From Nelumbo lutea (lineage: Eukaryota > Streptophyta > Magnoliopsida > Proteales > Nelumbonaceae), in NCBI GenBank assembly GCA_022828595.1, contig JAKGHH010000001.1, positions 122,028,999 through 122,092,998 on the forward strand: a stretch of DNA of 64,000 nt, given 5' to 3'. Both the position numbers and the translations under genes were made by a program. Below the pieces are notes generated by a model. It saw nothing but the letters and a program-made list of their open reading frames with translations, searched no databases and was not told the DNA's origin. Below are positions 11,501-22,052 of the stretch, piece by piece; the stretch's first letter is position 1; each line of letters begins with the position of its first letter.

Positions 11501-14500
11501 GATTAAACAAGATTTACCTACCAAAAAGTTTGTAGCAGGTATTGCACACCAAAAACAGTTCACCTATTTGTATCATTTGTTACTTATATGGATAAAGAAC
11601 CTTAAAGAACTCCAAGGACATTAAAGCTAATGATAAGCAAATCTTAAAGCAAGCAGAGTAACCCTTTTTTCTTGGTATCCCTCCAGGGAGGGCAGCAAAA
11701 GGAGAAGGGAGTGCTGCATAGAGACCACTTGAGTGATGTGTCATTTTCCTTTTGACCTATAACTGAATCCTTTTCATTTAATTATTAAAAATGAGTAGAT
11801 CAAATGAACCAGCGAGAGATAACGCCTCTTATCTCTCCCCGAACACAGTTAGTTACAAATCACTTCTATTACAACTGTGCCCAAAAAAATTGAGTTCTAC
11901 CTGTCCCCTGTCTAGCATGTGTCATGTTGGCTTGATCAGGTCATCTAAGAGAAAGAAACTCCCTTCATACTGGACTGTTTTCACAGCCCCAAGGTCTGAG
12001 ACTATTTGAAATGTCATTTCCATGCGCTAATGTAAAGCCAAGTTTACTTCATAACATTTGTCATATTATCAAAAAATGAGATTTTTTTCTTTGCAGTTTG
12101 TATAAAGCATTCTAAATATAGTTATGTCTATGATTAGAAGATCCTAAGGTGAGTGGGACTTACACAAGGAGTTAAATAACTCAATTCCTTGTAGACCTAA
12201 AATATCCCTTCCAAGCTTGAGCCTGTGTAATTCACTTATATAGTTGACACATGTGATTGCCGTTGGATGGGACACTGATATTTTGACCATGGTTTTGAAA
12301 ACCAGACTGGACCGGATCGTCAGACCAGTTGACCTAGGAACGGCCACGAGTCCAGGTCTGGTTTTGGACCCCAAAACCACCCGACCTGGGTTTGGACCAG
12401 ATGGCCAGACCATTTGACTTTGACCTGGGAACCAGTGGCCAAAACGGTTCTGTTTCCAGTCCAGTTTTGAAAACCATGATCTTAACTACCAGAATGGGAC
12501 TCTAGACCAACATGTGAGTGTGTACTATGATACATATTGATATGATCCATTTAAGAAGATTTATTAGGAATATTTTCACTGTTGGTTGCATCAATCACTC
12601 AAGTGCAAAACCTTGTATACCGTATTTCTAAACCTTGTATTTGCATACATACCAAGGTTTAAAATTTCATAACGTATCAGTTTGTATCGGCCAATACGTA
12701 TCGTTTCTGTAGGAGTCCGATACGTGGAACGCAACAAAATCAAGAGTTCCGTTCCTTTTTGTCTGTATGGTTTGATACATGTCCGTATCGGATCGTTTTG
12801 GATCTGTATTTGCTGATACAGACCCGATACAGGCCACCACTATGTATGTATCAGCCAATACATTCCGATTTACTATTCCCCCTCCCCTAATAACTCCTAT
12901 AATTACTATCTATAACCCCTATAATTACTCCCCCTCTAATAATTCATTTATTTAATGCTATGTTAAACATACTCCTTCATTTCATGCTACATTTTCAATC
13001 AATATTCAAATTCAAATTCAAATTCGAATTTATCATATGCCATTAAACACGCCTTAAATTTGGCTATAAAAACTACATGTGAGATGATTCAAACCTTAGT
13101 CATTAGTTTGTAATGATCATAAGTCTACCATTGTGCCATATTATAGTTGCTTGCCATAAGCATATGCACTTTAATTCTTAAGTAAATTTTATCTTCTTAA
13201 GGAATGTTGGGTAATAAACGCTAAAATTGATATACTAATAAAAAAAGAATATAAACTATATTGGTTTTATGAAAATGAATAAACCAAAATCTTAATTCTT
13301 CCATCAATTTTCAATTGTTATTAAATGTGTTCCAATGTGTCACAATGTATACAAACTACTACAAACAACTAAGACCCCTCAAACAACAACACAGATAATA
13401 ACTGACTACAAAGACAACTACATAAAAATACCAACAACTAAAAGAAAATAGAAACAAAAAATCAAGCAAATAAAAAGTCACATTCCAACTGCTACTATCT
13501 GCAATTTCAAAAGACAGCCTGTTTTTAAACAGCACACCAACTAATCAATGAGGGTGTCAAAAACTCTCCCAAACCCTCAAACCCCTATCTGTCGCTTTGG
13601 CTTTGATAGAAAATTTTTAGTTACAAAAATGTGTAGCATGGGAAATTTTATCAATAGTAAGATGACTTGATTAGTGACCAGTAAAGGTATGATATTGAGA
13701 CTTTAGATCTATCTTGAGCCTAAATCAAAGTAAGTGCTTAAGACATATCAGCAATTGGTAAAGTGAGAAGATGAATCTACGAATCTATGACACAAACAAG
13801 ATAGAAACAAAGATTGAAGGAGTTCAGTCATTAGAGAGAAATGAACGGCAGCGATACAGAAGAAATAGAATGAAAAAAGAAAATTCGGTTCACTGGTTTA
13901 GGTTAGTAAATTATAAGGATAAAGCTAGGTGGAGAAGGGAGTACCGTTACTAGAGTATATACTATGCATAATGCTTTGGATTTGGGTTGAGTCGGGTTGC
14001 TCATGGCCTCAACCCTAATCCAACTCAAAGTCAAATTGGATTTATAAATCTCAACCCTAACTCTAACCAACTCAACCCGACCTTTTTGAACTGGGTTCAA
14101 GTTGGGTTTGGGTTAACCCAGCCCAAGTTGCACCCTAGGCATATATATATCTTCTGAAGGGCTACACGACAGGGGTAGCCCACCCCCCAACCAGGTGCAG
14201 GCAGGATTTGATCCCCAAGTCTCTGCTACAACAAGCAGGAGACCTTACCAACCAGCTAGCTGGCGCCTTGCCTCTAGGCATATGATATTTAGAGACCTCA
14301 AAGCATATTAGATGTCCAGCCCTAGACAGCTGTTGGAAACTTTTGAGTTTAACAATAGCATTCACTTTTGACAGCTGATTGCTAGAGACAGAAAGGAGTA
14401 AATGTGATCTCCATTGGTGGACATCAAATTGTAGGTGGATCCCATCTCACATGTCAGAAGATTTTTCAGAATCTGATTTTCTGCTTGGAATATATGTAGG

Positions 14501-16156
14501 GGTGCAAGTGAGGGCTGGACCGGGTTTATGGTCAACCAAGGCCCGACCCTAAAATTTGGGTTTAAGGCCTGAGCTCGAACCGAGCCCGAGGTCAAGCTCG
14601 ATCTTTCCAACCAAGCCCAACCCAACTGTAATTTGATGCACTTGGGTTGGGCTCAGGCCTAGGCCAGGCTCAGGTTGGTCAATGAACCCACTCTAAAATT
14701 ACACATGTATGTACGCATTTATGCAAATATGTATGCATATATGTATGTATATATGTACATATGTATGCAAATATGTATGTATATATGTAAATACATATCT
14801 ATATATGTATGTATGAATGTGTATAGTTGGGCCAGACTCAGGTTGGGATAAGGTCAGGCCGGGTTCGGGCTAGGCCCAAGTCCAGCCCAAAAAATAAAAA
14901 ATAAAACCTGAAGTCTTGAGCCCAAGCCCAGCCCATGTTAAATTCAGGCTGGGTCAACCCATGCTCGGTTAGGCCCGCCCATGTTGCACGCCTAAATGTA
15001 TGCACATAAAAGAATAATGTATAATTTGTTTTACAAAATTAAAATAACAAGAACACATGGACATATTGCAAATAATGGTTAAAAACTATTTATACCAACA
15101 AAACCAAGGGGCCTAACAATTTATCCCCAAGGGAAAATATCTTAATTTGAAAAGTGAATGTTTAATTAATTATATAATAAAGAATGATCAACATTCACCA
15201 GTTAAAGTAAAGGAATTCTTTGTAATTTGTGCTAAATACTCAACAATTTAAAATATATATATTCGACATGTTAACAATACAAAGATAAAAAAAGGAATTC
15301 AAGCAACTAAAGGACACCCCCCAAAGAAAGTCCTCTTATATAACTTTATATAACCTTCTATACTTCACTCACACAAGTTCAATTTTGCTTGAGAGTGCAT
15401 CATATCTGGAAACATTGTATCAGTCCAGGTGGCTCCCATCCATGGTCCCTTGTATAGACTGACAACATTCCAGATGTGTGGTATATCATGCACTTGTACC
15501 CAATAAAATAATAAAAATTTTAACCACTAGCAACACTCAAGTTTTCCACAATAATCTGAACAGTAATTCCTCTCAAATGCCACAAAGTACCTTAGATCGA
15601 AGGTAACCCCCAAATATCAGGCCTATGAGAGTTGTTTCTTCTGCATAGGGGACATCCACATTTGATCCAGCTTCTCTTAGGCAAATAGATTGCATTGCAT
15701 CAATGGCATACCTACCAAAATACTCATTGATTAAATCAGAATACAAACAACATGGAAATGACATAAACTCAAATAATAAGCACCCAAATATATTCACCTT
15801 AGAAATTCATGGGCATCCTCTTCTCTCCCATGACCAAGATGACTGCCAATGTTTTGTATTTGGGAAAGTATACCAATAGGGGATAAAGGGGATTTCCCTT
15901 CTCTCGCCCTCAGAATTAGAGCCTCAAACTCACAGGTGAAACACCACTCTTTCTTTGGGCCTGATAAAGACAAAAAAGAACTTAGCAAAACAAGGATGCC
16001 ATAAAACAAATTATCACAGAAAATCAAATAAACCAAAAAACCAAAGACAAGATGAAGAGCAGAAACATGCATGCTTTGGAATGGTGCCCTTGAAGAAGAT
16101 AACAAGCTAGAGGCCGAGTAAATGCCAGGCACTGGAGCACTGCATTAGCATAGCAG
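7982..16156 (-). CDS. Ubiquitin-specific protease, UBP15-19 type (5' part missing)
   Basis: This is a deubiquitinase of peptidase family C19, which cleaves ubiquitin from proteins. Eight exons join in phase, high to low: 16,156-16,071; 15,960-15,798; 15,711-15,591; 11,360-11,203; 10,802-10,718; 10,637-10,425; 8,757-8,696; 8,597-7,982. They encode about 500 residues. Visible motifs, in order, are the Cys box (CYANAVLQCL), EEDAHEFLRYAIDAMQS, zinc-ribbon pairs CLKC and CERC, LTIALKRFQ, the His box SGHYICYIKN with WFKIDDS, and SKGAYMLFYARCSPRAP. A Ser-rich tail and a basic end follow. The order and the two CxxC pairs match plant UBP15-19. The upstream exon (ending in GLxNCGN plus AG) and the family's N-terminal MYND finger were not found. 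Copia-1 begins about 410 bp upstream. Whether the gene is intact with very distant exons or truncated cannot be decided here. Confidence 0.9.
8696..8757 (-). CDS. Protease exon g
   Basis: It encodes VKPVEPEKVLSKGAYMLFYA and ends with AG of a split Arg codon before GTAATG. SKGAYMLFYAR is the C-terminal end of the USP fold. Confidence 0.9.
9350..9620 (+). mobile_element. Possible SINE or LTR-leader remnant with RTE-like tail
   Basis: Near 9,352 the sequence TTGGTATCAGAGCCTACC is followed by GGTTCAAATC, about 24 bases later. This could be a pol III box pair or a Copia primer-binding site with leader. The right end at 9,572-9,612 (CATATAGTTGGGACAAGGCT then a short A-run) matches RTE LINE tails elsewhere in the window. 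No target duplication was found. It lies in a protease intron. Confidence 0.35.
9688..9706. repeat. Left target-site duplication of the SINE
   Basis: CATCAATGCCATACATATA; the partner at 9,875-9,893 differs by one base. Confidence 0.85.
9707..9874 (-). mobile_element. tRNA-derived SINE, Au-SINE-like
   Basis: On the minus strand it begins AGGATGGGCCTTGGCACACA, has a B-box-like GGGGTTCAAATC, then GGAAACAGCCTCTCTG and GGTAAGGCTGCATACG, and ends GGGCTGCCCTTTT. This order is characteristic of the widespread plant Au SINE. Direct repeats at 9,688-9,706 and 9,875-9,893 (19 bp, one mismatch, core CATACATATA) mark the target site. It lies in the intron between protease exons f and g, in the same orientation as the gene. 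Confidence 0.85.
9875..9893. repeat. Right target-site duplication of the SINE
   Basis: CATCAATGACATACATATA, matching the left copy at 18 of 19 positions. Confidence 0.85.
10425..10637 (-). CDS. Protease exon f: His/Asp box
   Basis: It follows CTGCAG, encodes TGKFGKLNKLVRFPEVLNL through SGHYICYIKNFQGKWFKI, then DDSM, and ends before GTATGT. The His of SGHY and the Asp of DDS complete the predicted catalytic triad with the exon-a Cys. Confidence 0.92.
10718..10802 (-). CDS. Protease exon e
   Basis: It encodes CKSYEKAKKKLTVLEAPN followed by LTIALKRFQ, a conserved USP strand, and ends CAG before GTAACT. Confidence 0.9.
11203..11360 (-). CDS. Protease exon d: zinc-ribbon half
   Basis: It follows acceptor ATATGCAG, encodes IRCLKCQGKSERIERMLDL through NKYQCE, and ends GAGAG before GTAGGT. 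CLKC is the first Cys pair; the second, CERC, is completed by the next exon. Confidence 0.9.
12280..12486. mobile_element. Small inverted-terminal element, family B (CATGGTTTT termini)
   Basis: The body 12,288-12,478 starts CATGGTTTTGAAAACCAGAC and ends GTTTTGAAAACCATG, with GACTGGA just inside both ends. Flanking 8-mers ATTTTGAC (12,280-12,287) and ATCTTAAC (12,479-12,486) agree at 6 of 8 positions. It is noncoding and lies in the 4.2-kb protease intron. Confidence 0.65.
12487..13977. other. Intron DNA, mostly unassigned
   Basis: This is part of the 4.2-kb protease intron. Around 12,660-12,870 repeated GTATCGGCC/GTATCAGCC words suggest a fragment of a repetitive element, but no termini were found. 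The rest is AT-rich with no recognisable feature. Confidence 0.4.
13978..14134. mobile_element. Truncated MITE end (GTTGCACCCTA terminus)
   Basis: GGGTTGAGTCGGG-type words lead to a right end GCCCAAGTTGCACCCTA. This matches the ends of the family C elements at 14,496-14,993 and 46,211-47,002. No left terminus was found. The SINE target site begins exactly at its right end. Confidence 0.45.
14145..14273 (-). mobile_element. tRNA-derived SINE
   Basis: On the minus strand it starts AGGCAAGGCGCCAGCTAGCT, has an A-box-like TAGCTGGTTGGTAAGG and a B-box-like GGGATCAAATCC, and ends TGTAGCCCTTCAGA. Direct repeats CTAGGCATAT lie at 14,135-14,144 and 14,274-14,283. A tRNA gene is excluded because no cloverleaf or acceptor stem is apparent and the B box is too far from the A box. 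It lies in the protease intron. Confidence 0.7.
14496..14993. mobile_element. hAT-like MITE, family C (GTAGGGGTGCAA termini)
   Basis: It begins GTAGGGGTGCAAGTGAGGGC and ends CATGTTGCACGCCT. Flanking 8-mers GAATATAT (14,488-14,495) and AAATGTAT (14,994-15,001) agree at 6 of 8 positions. The interior is made of degenerate GGGTTGGGC/GCCCAACCC words plus an ATGTATGT-rich microsatellite at about 14,705-14,822. It is noncoding and lies in the protease intron. Confidence 0.7.
14705..14822. repeat. Degenerate TATG/TATA microsatellite
   Basis: A run of ATGTATGT, ATATATGT and similar tetranucleotides inside the family C MITE. Confidence 0.8.
15591..15711 (-). CDS. Protease exon c
   Basis: It follows acceptor TTTTGGTAG, encodes YAIDAMQSICLREAG through IFGGYLRSK, and ends at AAG before GTACTT. 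The next exon begins 4.2 kb away, across an intron that holds a SINE and MITEs. Confidence 0.9.
15798..15960 (-). CDS. Protease exon b
   Basis: The acceptor is TTTATCAG. The exon encodes PKKEWCFTCEFEALILRA and continues to GREEDAHEFL, the conserved USP helix region. It ends CTAAG before GTGAAT and has length 163, which keeps phase with its neighbours. Confidence 0.9.
16071..16156 (-). CDS. Protease exon a: catalytic Cys box
   Basis: The acceptor TTCTGCAG precedes C-TGC-TAT-GCT, so the preceding Ser codon is split (AG|C). It encodes CYANAVLQCLAFTRP and continues to HHSKA. The first Cys is the predicted nucleophile. Phase requires the exon to end at T before GCATGT, a GC donor. The nearest GT, four bases further on, would shift the frame. 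Confidence 0.85.
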
Positions 16157-16565
16157 CTGCAGAAAATTAAAAAAAAAAAAATAGAGATATGAGAAATGAA
16201 TAAGCACACTTCAAATCAGATACAAATGTATACTTCTGTTGAGCATATGGTAATTTTATTCCATAAAATAATAAAAATAAAGTTGACCAACATACATCAA
16301 TGAAAAGGAAAAAATCTTTAATAATGAGTACCATTGATACATTTGCAAACATAAAGTAATGACTGCTGTTTGAAGCGTTGGAAGGCCAAGAAAGAGATGG
16401 CAAACACAGTTTTTAGCAAAAACCTAGTAAGTGAAAGCCATCAAAAGCACTACAAATTCAAGACCACATACTGGTGTTAATTTGATAGATAAGAAATGCT
16501 TGTTAGTGTGCCATTCAATGTAAAGTGAAGACACAAAGGATCAAAATTGACTCAAGAACAAATAG
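16157..16565. other. Protease intron sequence upstream of exon a
   Basis: AT-rich, with no exon-like match to the expected upstream protease sequence (ending NCGN plus AG). It is interrupted at 16,570 by Copia-1; the other flank resumes at 22,053. Confidence 0.5.
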
Positions 16566-16570
16566 ATGTA
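16566..16570. repeat. Copia-1 target duplication, left
   Basis: ATGTA, repeated at 22,048-22,052. Confidence 0.85.
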
Positions 16571-16908
16571 AAAAGAAAAACAGCCTTTTGAAAAGAAAGG
16601 ACTGTTTAAAAAGTTGCAGAAAATCAAAAGAAAGTGGCAGAGATCAGGTTTCAAGAAGAGAGAAGAGGAAGAACAAGGTGGCGGCAACTAGGGTTCAGAG
16701 AGAGACTTTCAAACATAATCTCCTCTTACACCCCTAATTCCATTTCATTAAGTTTAATAATTTACAGAGAGGCCCCTTGTTGGGCAGAAAATTAAAAACA
16801 TAACATAAGAAAGAATAAGAGCCCAGATTAAGGCCCATTACAGAAAAGAACATAAAAGATAAAAAAAAGATAAACAACTTGTGAGCCATTCGACCCATCT
16901 TCTCTACA
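16571..16908 (-). repeat. Copia-1 3' LTR
   Basis: 338 bp. On the coding strand it begins TGTAGAGAAGATGGGTCGAA and ends TGTTTTTCTTTT. It is alignable throughout with the 344-bp 5' LTR, with scattered substitutions and small indels. Confidence 0.88.
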
Positions 16909-16925
16909 CTCCCCCTCAAGCTGAG
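16909..16925 (-). promoter_or_regulatory. Copia-1 polypurine tract
   Basis: TTGAGGGGGAG lies directly before the 3' LTR on the minus strand and is the expected second-strand primer. Confidence 0.85.
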
Positions 16926-16937
16926 CATAGATGTCAA

Positions 16938-19900
16938 TCATGCCAAGCTTGCCAGTATCATGCTAAGTTTAGCCTTTGGAATGCCCTGGGTGAGGAAATC
17001 AACTAATTGTCCTTTAGAAGCAATGAAAGGTAGACACACTTCTCTAGAAGTCTCTCTTTCTCGAAAGAAGTGTTTGTCAACTTCAATATGTTTGGTTCTG
17101 TCATGTTGTACTGGATTGTGAGCAATGTTGATGGCAACCTGATTATCACAATATAACATCAATGCCTTATCATGCTCAATACCCAGTTCCTCCATCAAGG
17201 ATCTAAGCCACAGTAGTTCAGAAACTCCATGAACCATGGCTCTGTATTCAGCTTCGGCTGAAGATCAGGCAATGACTGATTGTTTCTTGCTTCTCCAAGA
17301 GGCAATATTACCTACCACCAAGCTATAATATCTAGAGGTAGATCTTCTGTCATCAATATTTCCGGCCCAATCAACATCTGTGTAGGCCTCAAGTTTCATC
17401 TAAGTGTCCCTAGGAGCATGCATGAATTAACTAATGCAACTGGCAACATATGTAATGTCTGGCCGAGTCATGCATAGATAGAGAAGTTTTCCAAGTAGCC
17501 TCTAGAAGACTCCCTTATCTTTTAACAATTTTCCATCTAAACCGGAGAGTTTATGATTCATATCAATAGGAGTAGCAACTAGTCTAGCACCCATCTTCCC
17601 TATTTCAGAGAGTAAGTCAAGTACATACATTCTCTGAGAGATAAGGATCACATCTTTGGATCTAGCAACTTCGATGCCAAGAAAGTATCTCAATTCTCCC
17701 AGATCTTTGATCTCAAACTTTGCATAAAGGAAAGATTTGAGATCATTAATCCCTGATACATCATTACTAGTCACAACAATATCATCAACATACACAATCA
17801 GGTAAACTGCCAAGGATCCTCTCCTCTTCAAAAGAGGGTATGATCAAACCGATTCTATACATAGCCAAAGCTAACAAGAGCTGCCCTAAACCTTTCAAAC
17901 CATGCCCTAAGGGACTATTTAATTCCATAAAGAGATTTCTTCAGCCTACAAACCTTCCCTTTCATATCTGTTTCATACATCCCTGGAGGAAGAGACATAT
18001 AGACCTCCTCATGTAACTCTCCATTCAGAAATGCATTCTTAACATCCAACTGATAAAGTGCCGAGTCTAAGTGGGCAGCTAGGGATAACAGAATTCTCAT
18101 AGAAGTCATCTTGGCAACATGAGCAAAGGTCTCCAGATAATCAATCTCATACGTCTGTGTATAACCTTTTGCAACCAGCCTAGCCTTGAACCTTTCAATG
18201 GTGCCATCATCATGATATTTGATGGTAAAAACGCACTTACAACCTATTGGATCATTCCCTTCAAGTAAATTCACCACTTCCCAAGTGCCATTCTTGTGCA
18301 GGGCATCAATTTCTATTTTCGTAACATCCTTCCATCTTGAAATGGTAAGAGCTTCTGACACAAACCTGGGAAATAGGTTAGAAGCAACAGAAGAAAGGTA
18401 GCCAAAATATGAAGGAGAGAGCAAACTATAAGAAAGGTGTTTGGAAATTCAATGTGCGGTACACTTCCTTTTTCCTTTCCTAATAGCAATAGGGATATCA
18501 AGGTCTGGAAAGGATGACTCCAAGGGGGTTGTATCAGTACCTATTGTCTCTTTTGTGACTGGAAGTAAAAGAGGCTCATGTGGTTCAAGTGAAACAATCT
18601 TCTCACTTATGATTCTCTACCATTGGTACAACCTAGGATTAAAATGAGGACGAGGAAGTAAAGGAGGAGTGATAGGAACACTGGAATAAGAATGAAATGA
18701 CTGATCCTCCCTCGACTCATTTGAGGGAGGAAGAGTCTCAAAAGAATACTCAACTGGGACAGGAAGAGGGATAGCAAACAACTGTGACAAATTCTCCCTC
18801 TTTGGACAATACCTCTCCTGAGAAGAACCATAAAAAGAAGAGAGCTCATCAAAAGTGACATCCATTGAGACGTACCGAGTTCCAGTCTTCGGATCAAAAC
18901 AACAAAAACCCTTTTGTGTGGGGGAATAACCAAGGAAAATACACTTGTGGGCTTTTGATTCAAATTTATGTCTCTGGACACTTGGGATATGTACATAACA
19001 AGTGCAGCCAAAAACACGAAGTGGAATAGGAAAAAGGTCCTTGCCTGGATGAAGAAGACTGAAGGGAGACTTGAACCCCAAAACCCTGGATGGCATACAG
19101 TTGATTAGGTAGGTTGTAGTGAGAGCAACATCACCCCAAAATTTTGTAGGGGCATGTGAGGCAAATAGGATACTTCTTGCAAATTCAACAATATGTTTAT
19201 TTTCTCTTTCAGCAACCTCATTCTATTTTGTGGTCCTAACGTAGGAGCTTTGGTGAATAACCACCTAATTAGTGAGATAGCAGGTCAGGTTTTTCTCAAA
19301 AATATTCTTTTCTATTGTCGGATCTAAAAATTTTAATTCTGGTATCAAATTGGGTTAGGACAAATTCATGTTATTGCCTCACAAATCTGGGAACTTCATC
19401 ATGGGATTTCATCAAAAATATCCAAGTGAACCATGAAAAATTATCAATGAACAAGATAAAGTATTTGTAGCCACTCATAGAAGGTAAGTGGTAAGGCCCC
19501 CACACATCAGAGTGCACAATATGGAATGGAGAAGAAGATCTTTTATTACTCAAAGGATAACTGCTTCTACAATGTTTTGACAACTCACACGACTCACAAT
19601 GAAGACTAGACAAACTAATTCCCTTAAACAGTTCTGGGAATAAATGACTTAATGCAGAAAAAGAAAGATGACGCAAATGAAAATGACATAACATGACTCA
19701 ACTGATGGACTCTGTAGATGTAGACCCAAAAGCAACTTTTCCAAGTTGTCCATGGCTTTGTCCAGGAGTGTCCAACAGATATATTCCATTTGCCTCATGG
19801 CCACTCCCAATCACTTTCTGAGATTCCAAATCCTGAAAAACATAGTAGGAAGGAAAGAAGGTTCCATAGCAGTTCAAGGATTTGGTTAGGCTACTTACAA

Positions 19901-21231
19901 GTAACAAATTTGTATTTAGCTTGGGTACTTGAAGAGCAGAAGAAAGTACCAAGGAATCTATAGCCTTGATAGTTCCCTTGCCAGAGATAGGCGCAAGAGA
20001 GCCATCAACTAGGGTGATTTTGTCACGGCCAGGAAGTAAATCATAAGAAACAAACAAATTGGAAAGGCTGGTCATATGATCAGAAACACCGAAATCAATA
20101 ATCCAAGGGATCCTACGATTACCTGAAATAGTTGCATGATTGGCAGAAGCCCGTATACCTGAATGAGAAAATGCAAAAGGGATTGAATTTCCTGGAAGGT
20201 TGGAAGAAAAGGACACACCCTCTAGGTGACTGATCATCGTTACAAACTTCTCATACTCTGCCTTCATAGCTGCTAACTACTCACTAACAGTCATCTCTTC
20301 AGTTAGCCATCTGTCACTATCTGGATCAATAGCAACATTGGCACTCTATGCCATGCCTTCATATTATCAGACTTCTTTTGAAACCGAAGAGGAAGAAGCT
20401 CAGGATGCAATTTCCAACACTTGTCTTTAGTGTGTTTTGGTTTCTTACAATACTCACAATTAACTTTTTTCTTCCCTGAGCTACGTGGAGTCCCTGTAAC
20501 TCCCTTGGGTTTCACTCCCATATTAGCAAATTGATCATTTAGACTAGCCCCTTGAAATTGGACAGGTCTCTTGCTTTGTTCACTACTTACCAAGGCATAG
20601 GCTTGAGACAGTGAAACACTATCCTTGGATAAGATATTTTTTTTTTGTGATGTCATACTCTAGATTCGGCCTTGTCAAAAACTCAAATAGCTTATTTCTC
20701 TCAACAAGTTTCCTGTAGGTCTCAGCATCATTAGTGGTGTCCCAGGCTACAACTTCTATCAAATCAATTTCTTGCCATAGAGACTTCAATATTGAGAAAT
20801 AAATAGCTAAATGTTTCTCCCCATGTCTCAAATTCTTCACATCACTCCCCAACTTGTAAGCCCTGGCCACATTTAATTTTTGGGAATAGGTTTCAGCAAC
20901 AGTATCCCAAATTTCCTTTGTTGAATTCATCCACAAATAGTGCTGACTAATTTGCAGTTGCATTGAGTTCACAAGCCATCCAATAACAATATAATTTTCT
21001 TGCATCCATTTTTCATATGATGGATCATCTTCCGAAGGAGCCTTTTTGCTCCCGGAGATAAAAACCCCATTTTCCTCTACTACAAATATGAATTTTTACT
21101 GATTGTGACCAATCTAGATAATTAGTTCCATCTAGTTTGACTGTGGTCACAACTAGTAAAGAGTCTACAGAGGCTCCCGGAACCTGTTCGGATTCAGCAA
21201 CATGCTTGTTTTCAACTTTTGAAGGGTTCAT
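16938..21231 (-). pseudogene. Copia-1 gag-pol polyprotein, broken
   Basis: Reading from 21,231 downward: Gag in two frames (21,231-21,025 and 21,005-20,619); a CX2CX4HX4C zinc knuckle (CEYCKKPKHTKDKC) near 20,458-20,410; a protease-like segment (20,267-19,698) where the usual DSG reads DFG; integrase zinc-binding and core (19,694-19,371; CESCELSKH and DVWGP); a further integrase-downstream segment (19,096-18,617); reverse transcriptase (18,424-17,502) with LDVKNAFLNGEL and YVDD at 17,792-17,781; and RNase H (17,237-16,938; SSAEAEYRAM just upstream). At least two frameshifts fall in gag, and in-frame stops occur in RT and before RNase H, so it cannot encode a full polyprotein. The Copia order, with integrase before RT, is clear. 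Confidence 0.9.
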
Positions 21232-21687
21232 CTTCTTAATATACTTCGAAAATAACTTCTAACAACTTCGAGTAACAACAAATGAAGACAGAAGAAAAAT
21301 TGTGTTGTGAGTCAACCTGTATGCAGTCGTACTTGCTACTTGCGTCTCACCCGCAACCTGGGAGAAACAAAGAAATCTCAGCCGCTCCTTGTAGACTTCA
21401 CAGAACACCAAACCACTTGAATCGATCTTCAAGATGAAGGATGAGAAGACTTTTAGTCACTGAGCGCCAGGTCAAACTCTATGTGGGGCCCACAATCAGA
21501 TTTCTCTAGAAACAGAGGGTTTTGGGCAACACACTTGAATCTGTTAGGAGGACGACAAAACCAGACCCCTTCTCTCCAAAAGCCACTAACAACTGGACTG
21601 AAATAGGTTTCTTTAACTATTCGTCCGATTCAGTTCTCCATACACACTGTGTACGGGAAAAAGGAGGTGAAAAAAAGAAAAAGTTGA

Positions 21688-21703
21688 GCTTGCTCTGATG
21701 CCA
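21688..21703 (-). promoter_or_regulatory. Copia-1 primer-binding site
   Basis: TGGCATCAGAGC on the minus strand, directly after the 5' LTR. It has one change from TGGTATCAGAGC, the usual initiator-Met tRNA site. Confidence 0.85.
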
Positions 21704-22047
21704 AGAAGAAAAACAGCCTTTTGAAAAGAAAGGACTGTTTAAAAAGTTACAAAAAAATCAAAAGAAATTAGCAGAAATCAGGTTTCAAGAAGAGAGAATA
21801 GGAAGAAGAAGGTGGCGGCAACTAGGGTTCAGAGAGAGATTTTCAAACATAATCTCCTCTTACACCCCCTAATTCCATTTCACTAAGTTAAACTTTAGTA
21901 ATTTACAAAGAGGCCCCTGGTTGGGCAGAAAATTAAAAAACATAACATAAAAAAGAATAAGAGCCCAGATTAATGCCCATTACAACAAAGAACATAAAAG
22001 ATAAAAAGATAAACAGCCTATGGGCCATTCGGCCCATCTTCTCTACA
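21704..22047 (-). repeat. Copia-1 5' LTR
   Basis: 344 bp. On the coding strand it begins TGTAGAGAAGATGGGCCGAA and ends TTTTTCTTCT, directly before the primer site. Confidence 0.88.
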
Positions 22048-22052
22048 ATGTA
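22048..22052. repeat. Copia-1 target duplication, right
   Basis: ATGTA, identical to 16,566-16,570. Confidence 0.85.

Larger units (their letters stand above)
16571..22047 (-). mobile_element. Copia-1: complete, decayed LTR retrotransposon
   Basis: This 5.48-kb minus-strand element is bounded by direct LTRs (16,571-16,908 and 21,704-22,047) and the 5-bp target duplication ATGTA (16,566-16,570 and 22,048-22,052). It has a Met-tRNA-type primer site, a polypurine tract and a Copia-ordered polyprotein (Gag, protease, integrase, reverse transcriptase, RNase H) broken by stops and frameshifts. It separates the known protease exons from upstream sequence. LTRs begin TGTAGAGAAG but the other end is CT or TT, not CA. 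Confidence 0.92.

Noticed and set aside
14145..14273. tRNA gene
   Set aside because: The boxes are present but no cloverleaf or acceptor stem is apparent; direct repeats flank the unit.
16157..16565. Upstream protease exon next to exon a
   Set aside because: No frame ends in the expected NCGN plus AG before a GT, and no similar residues occur.
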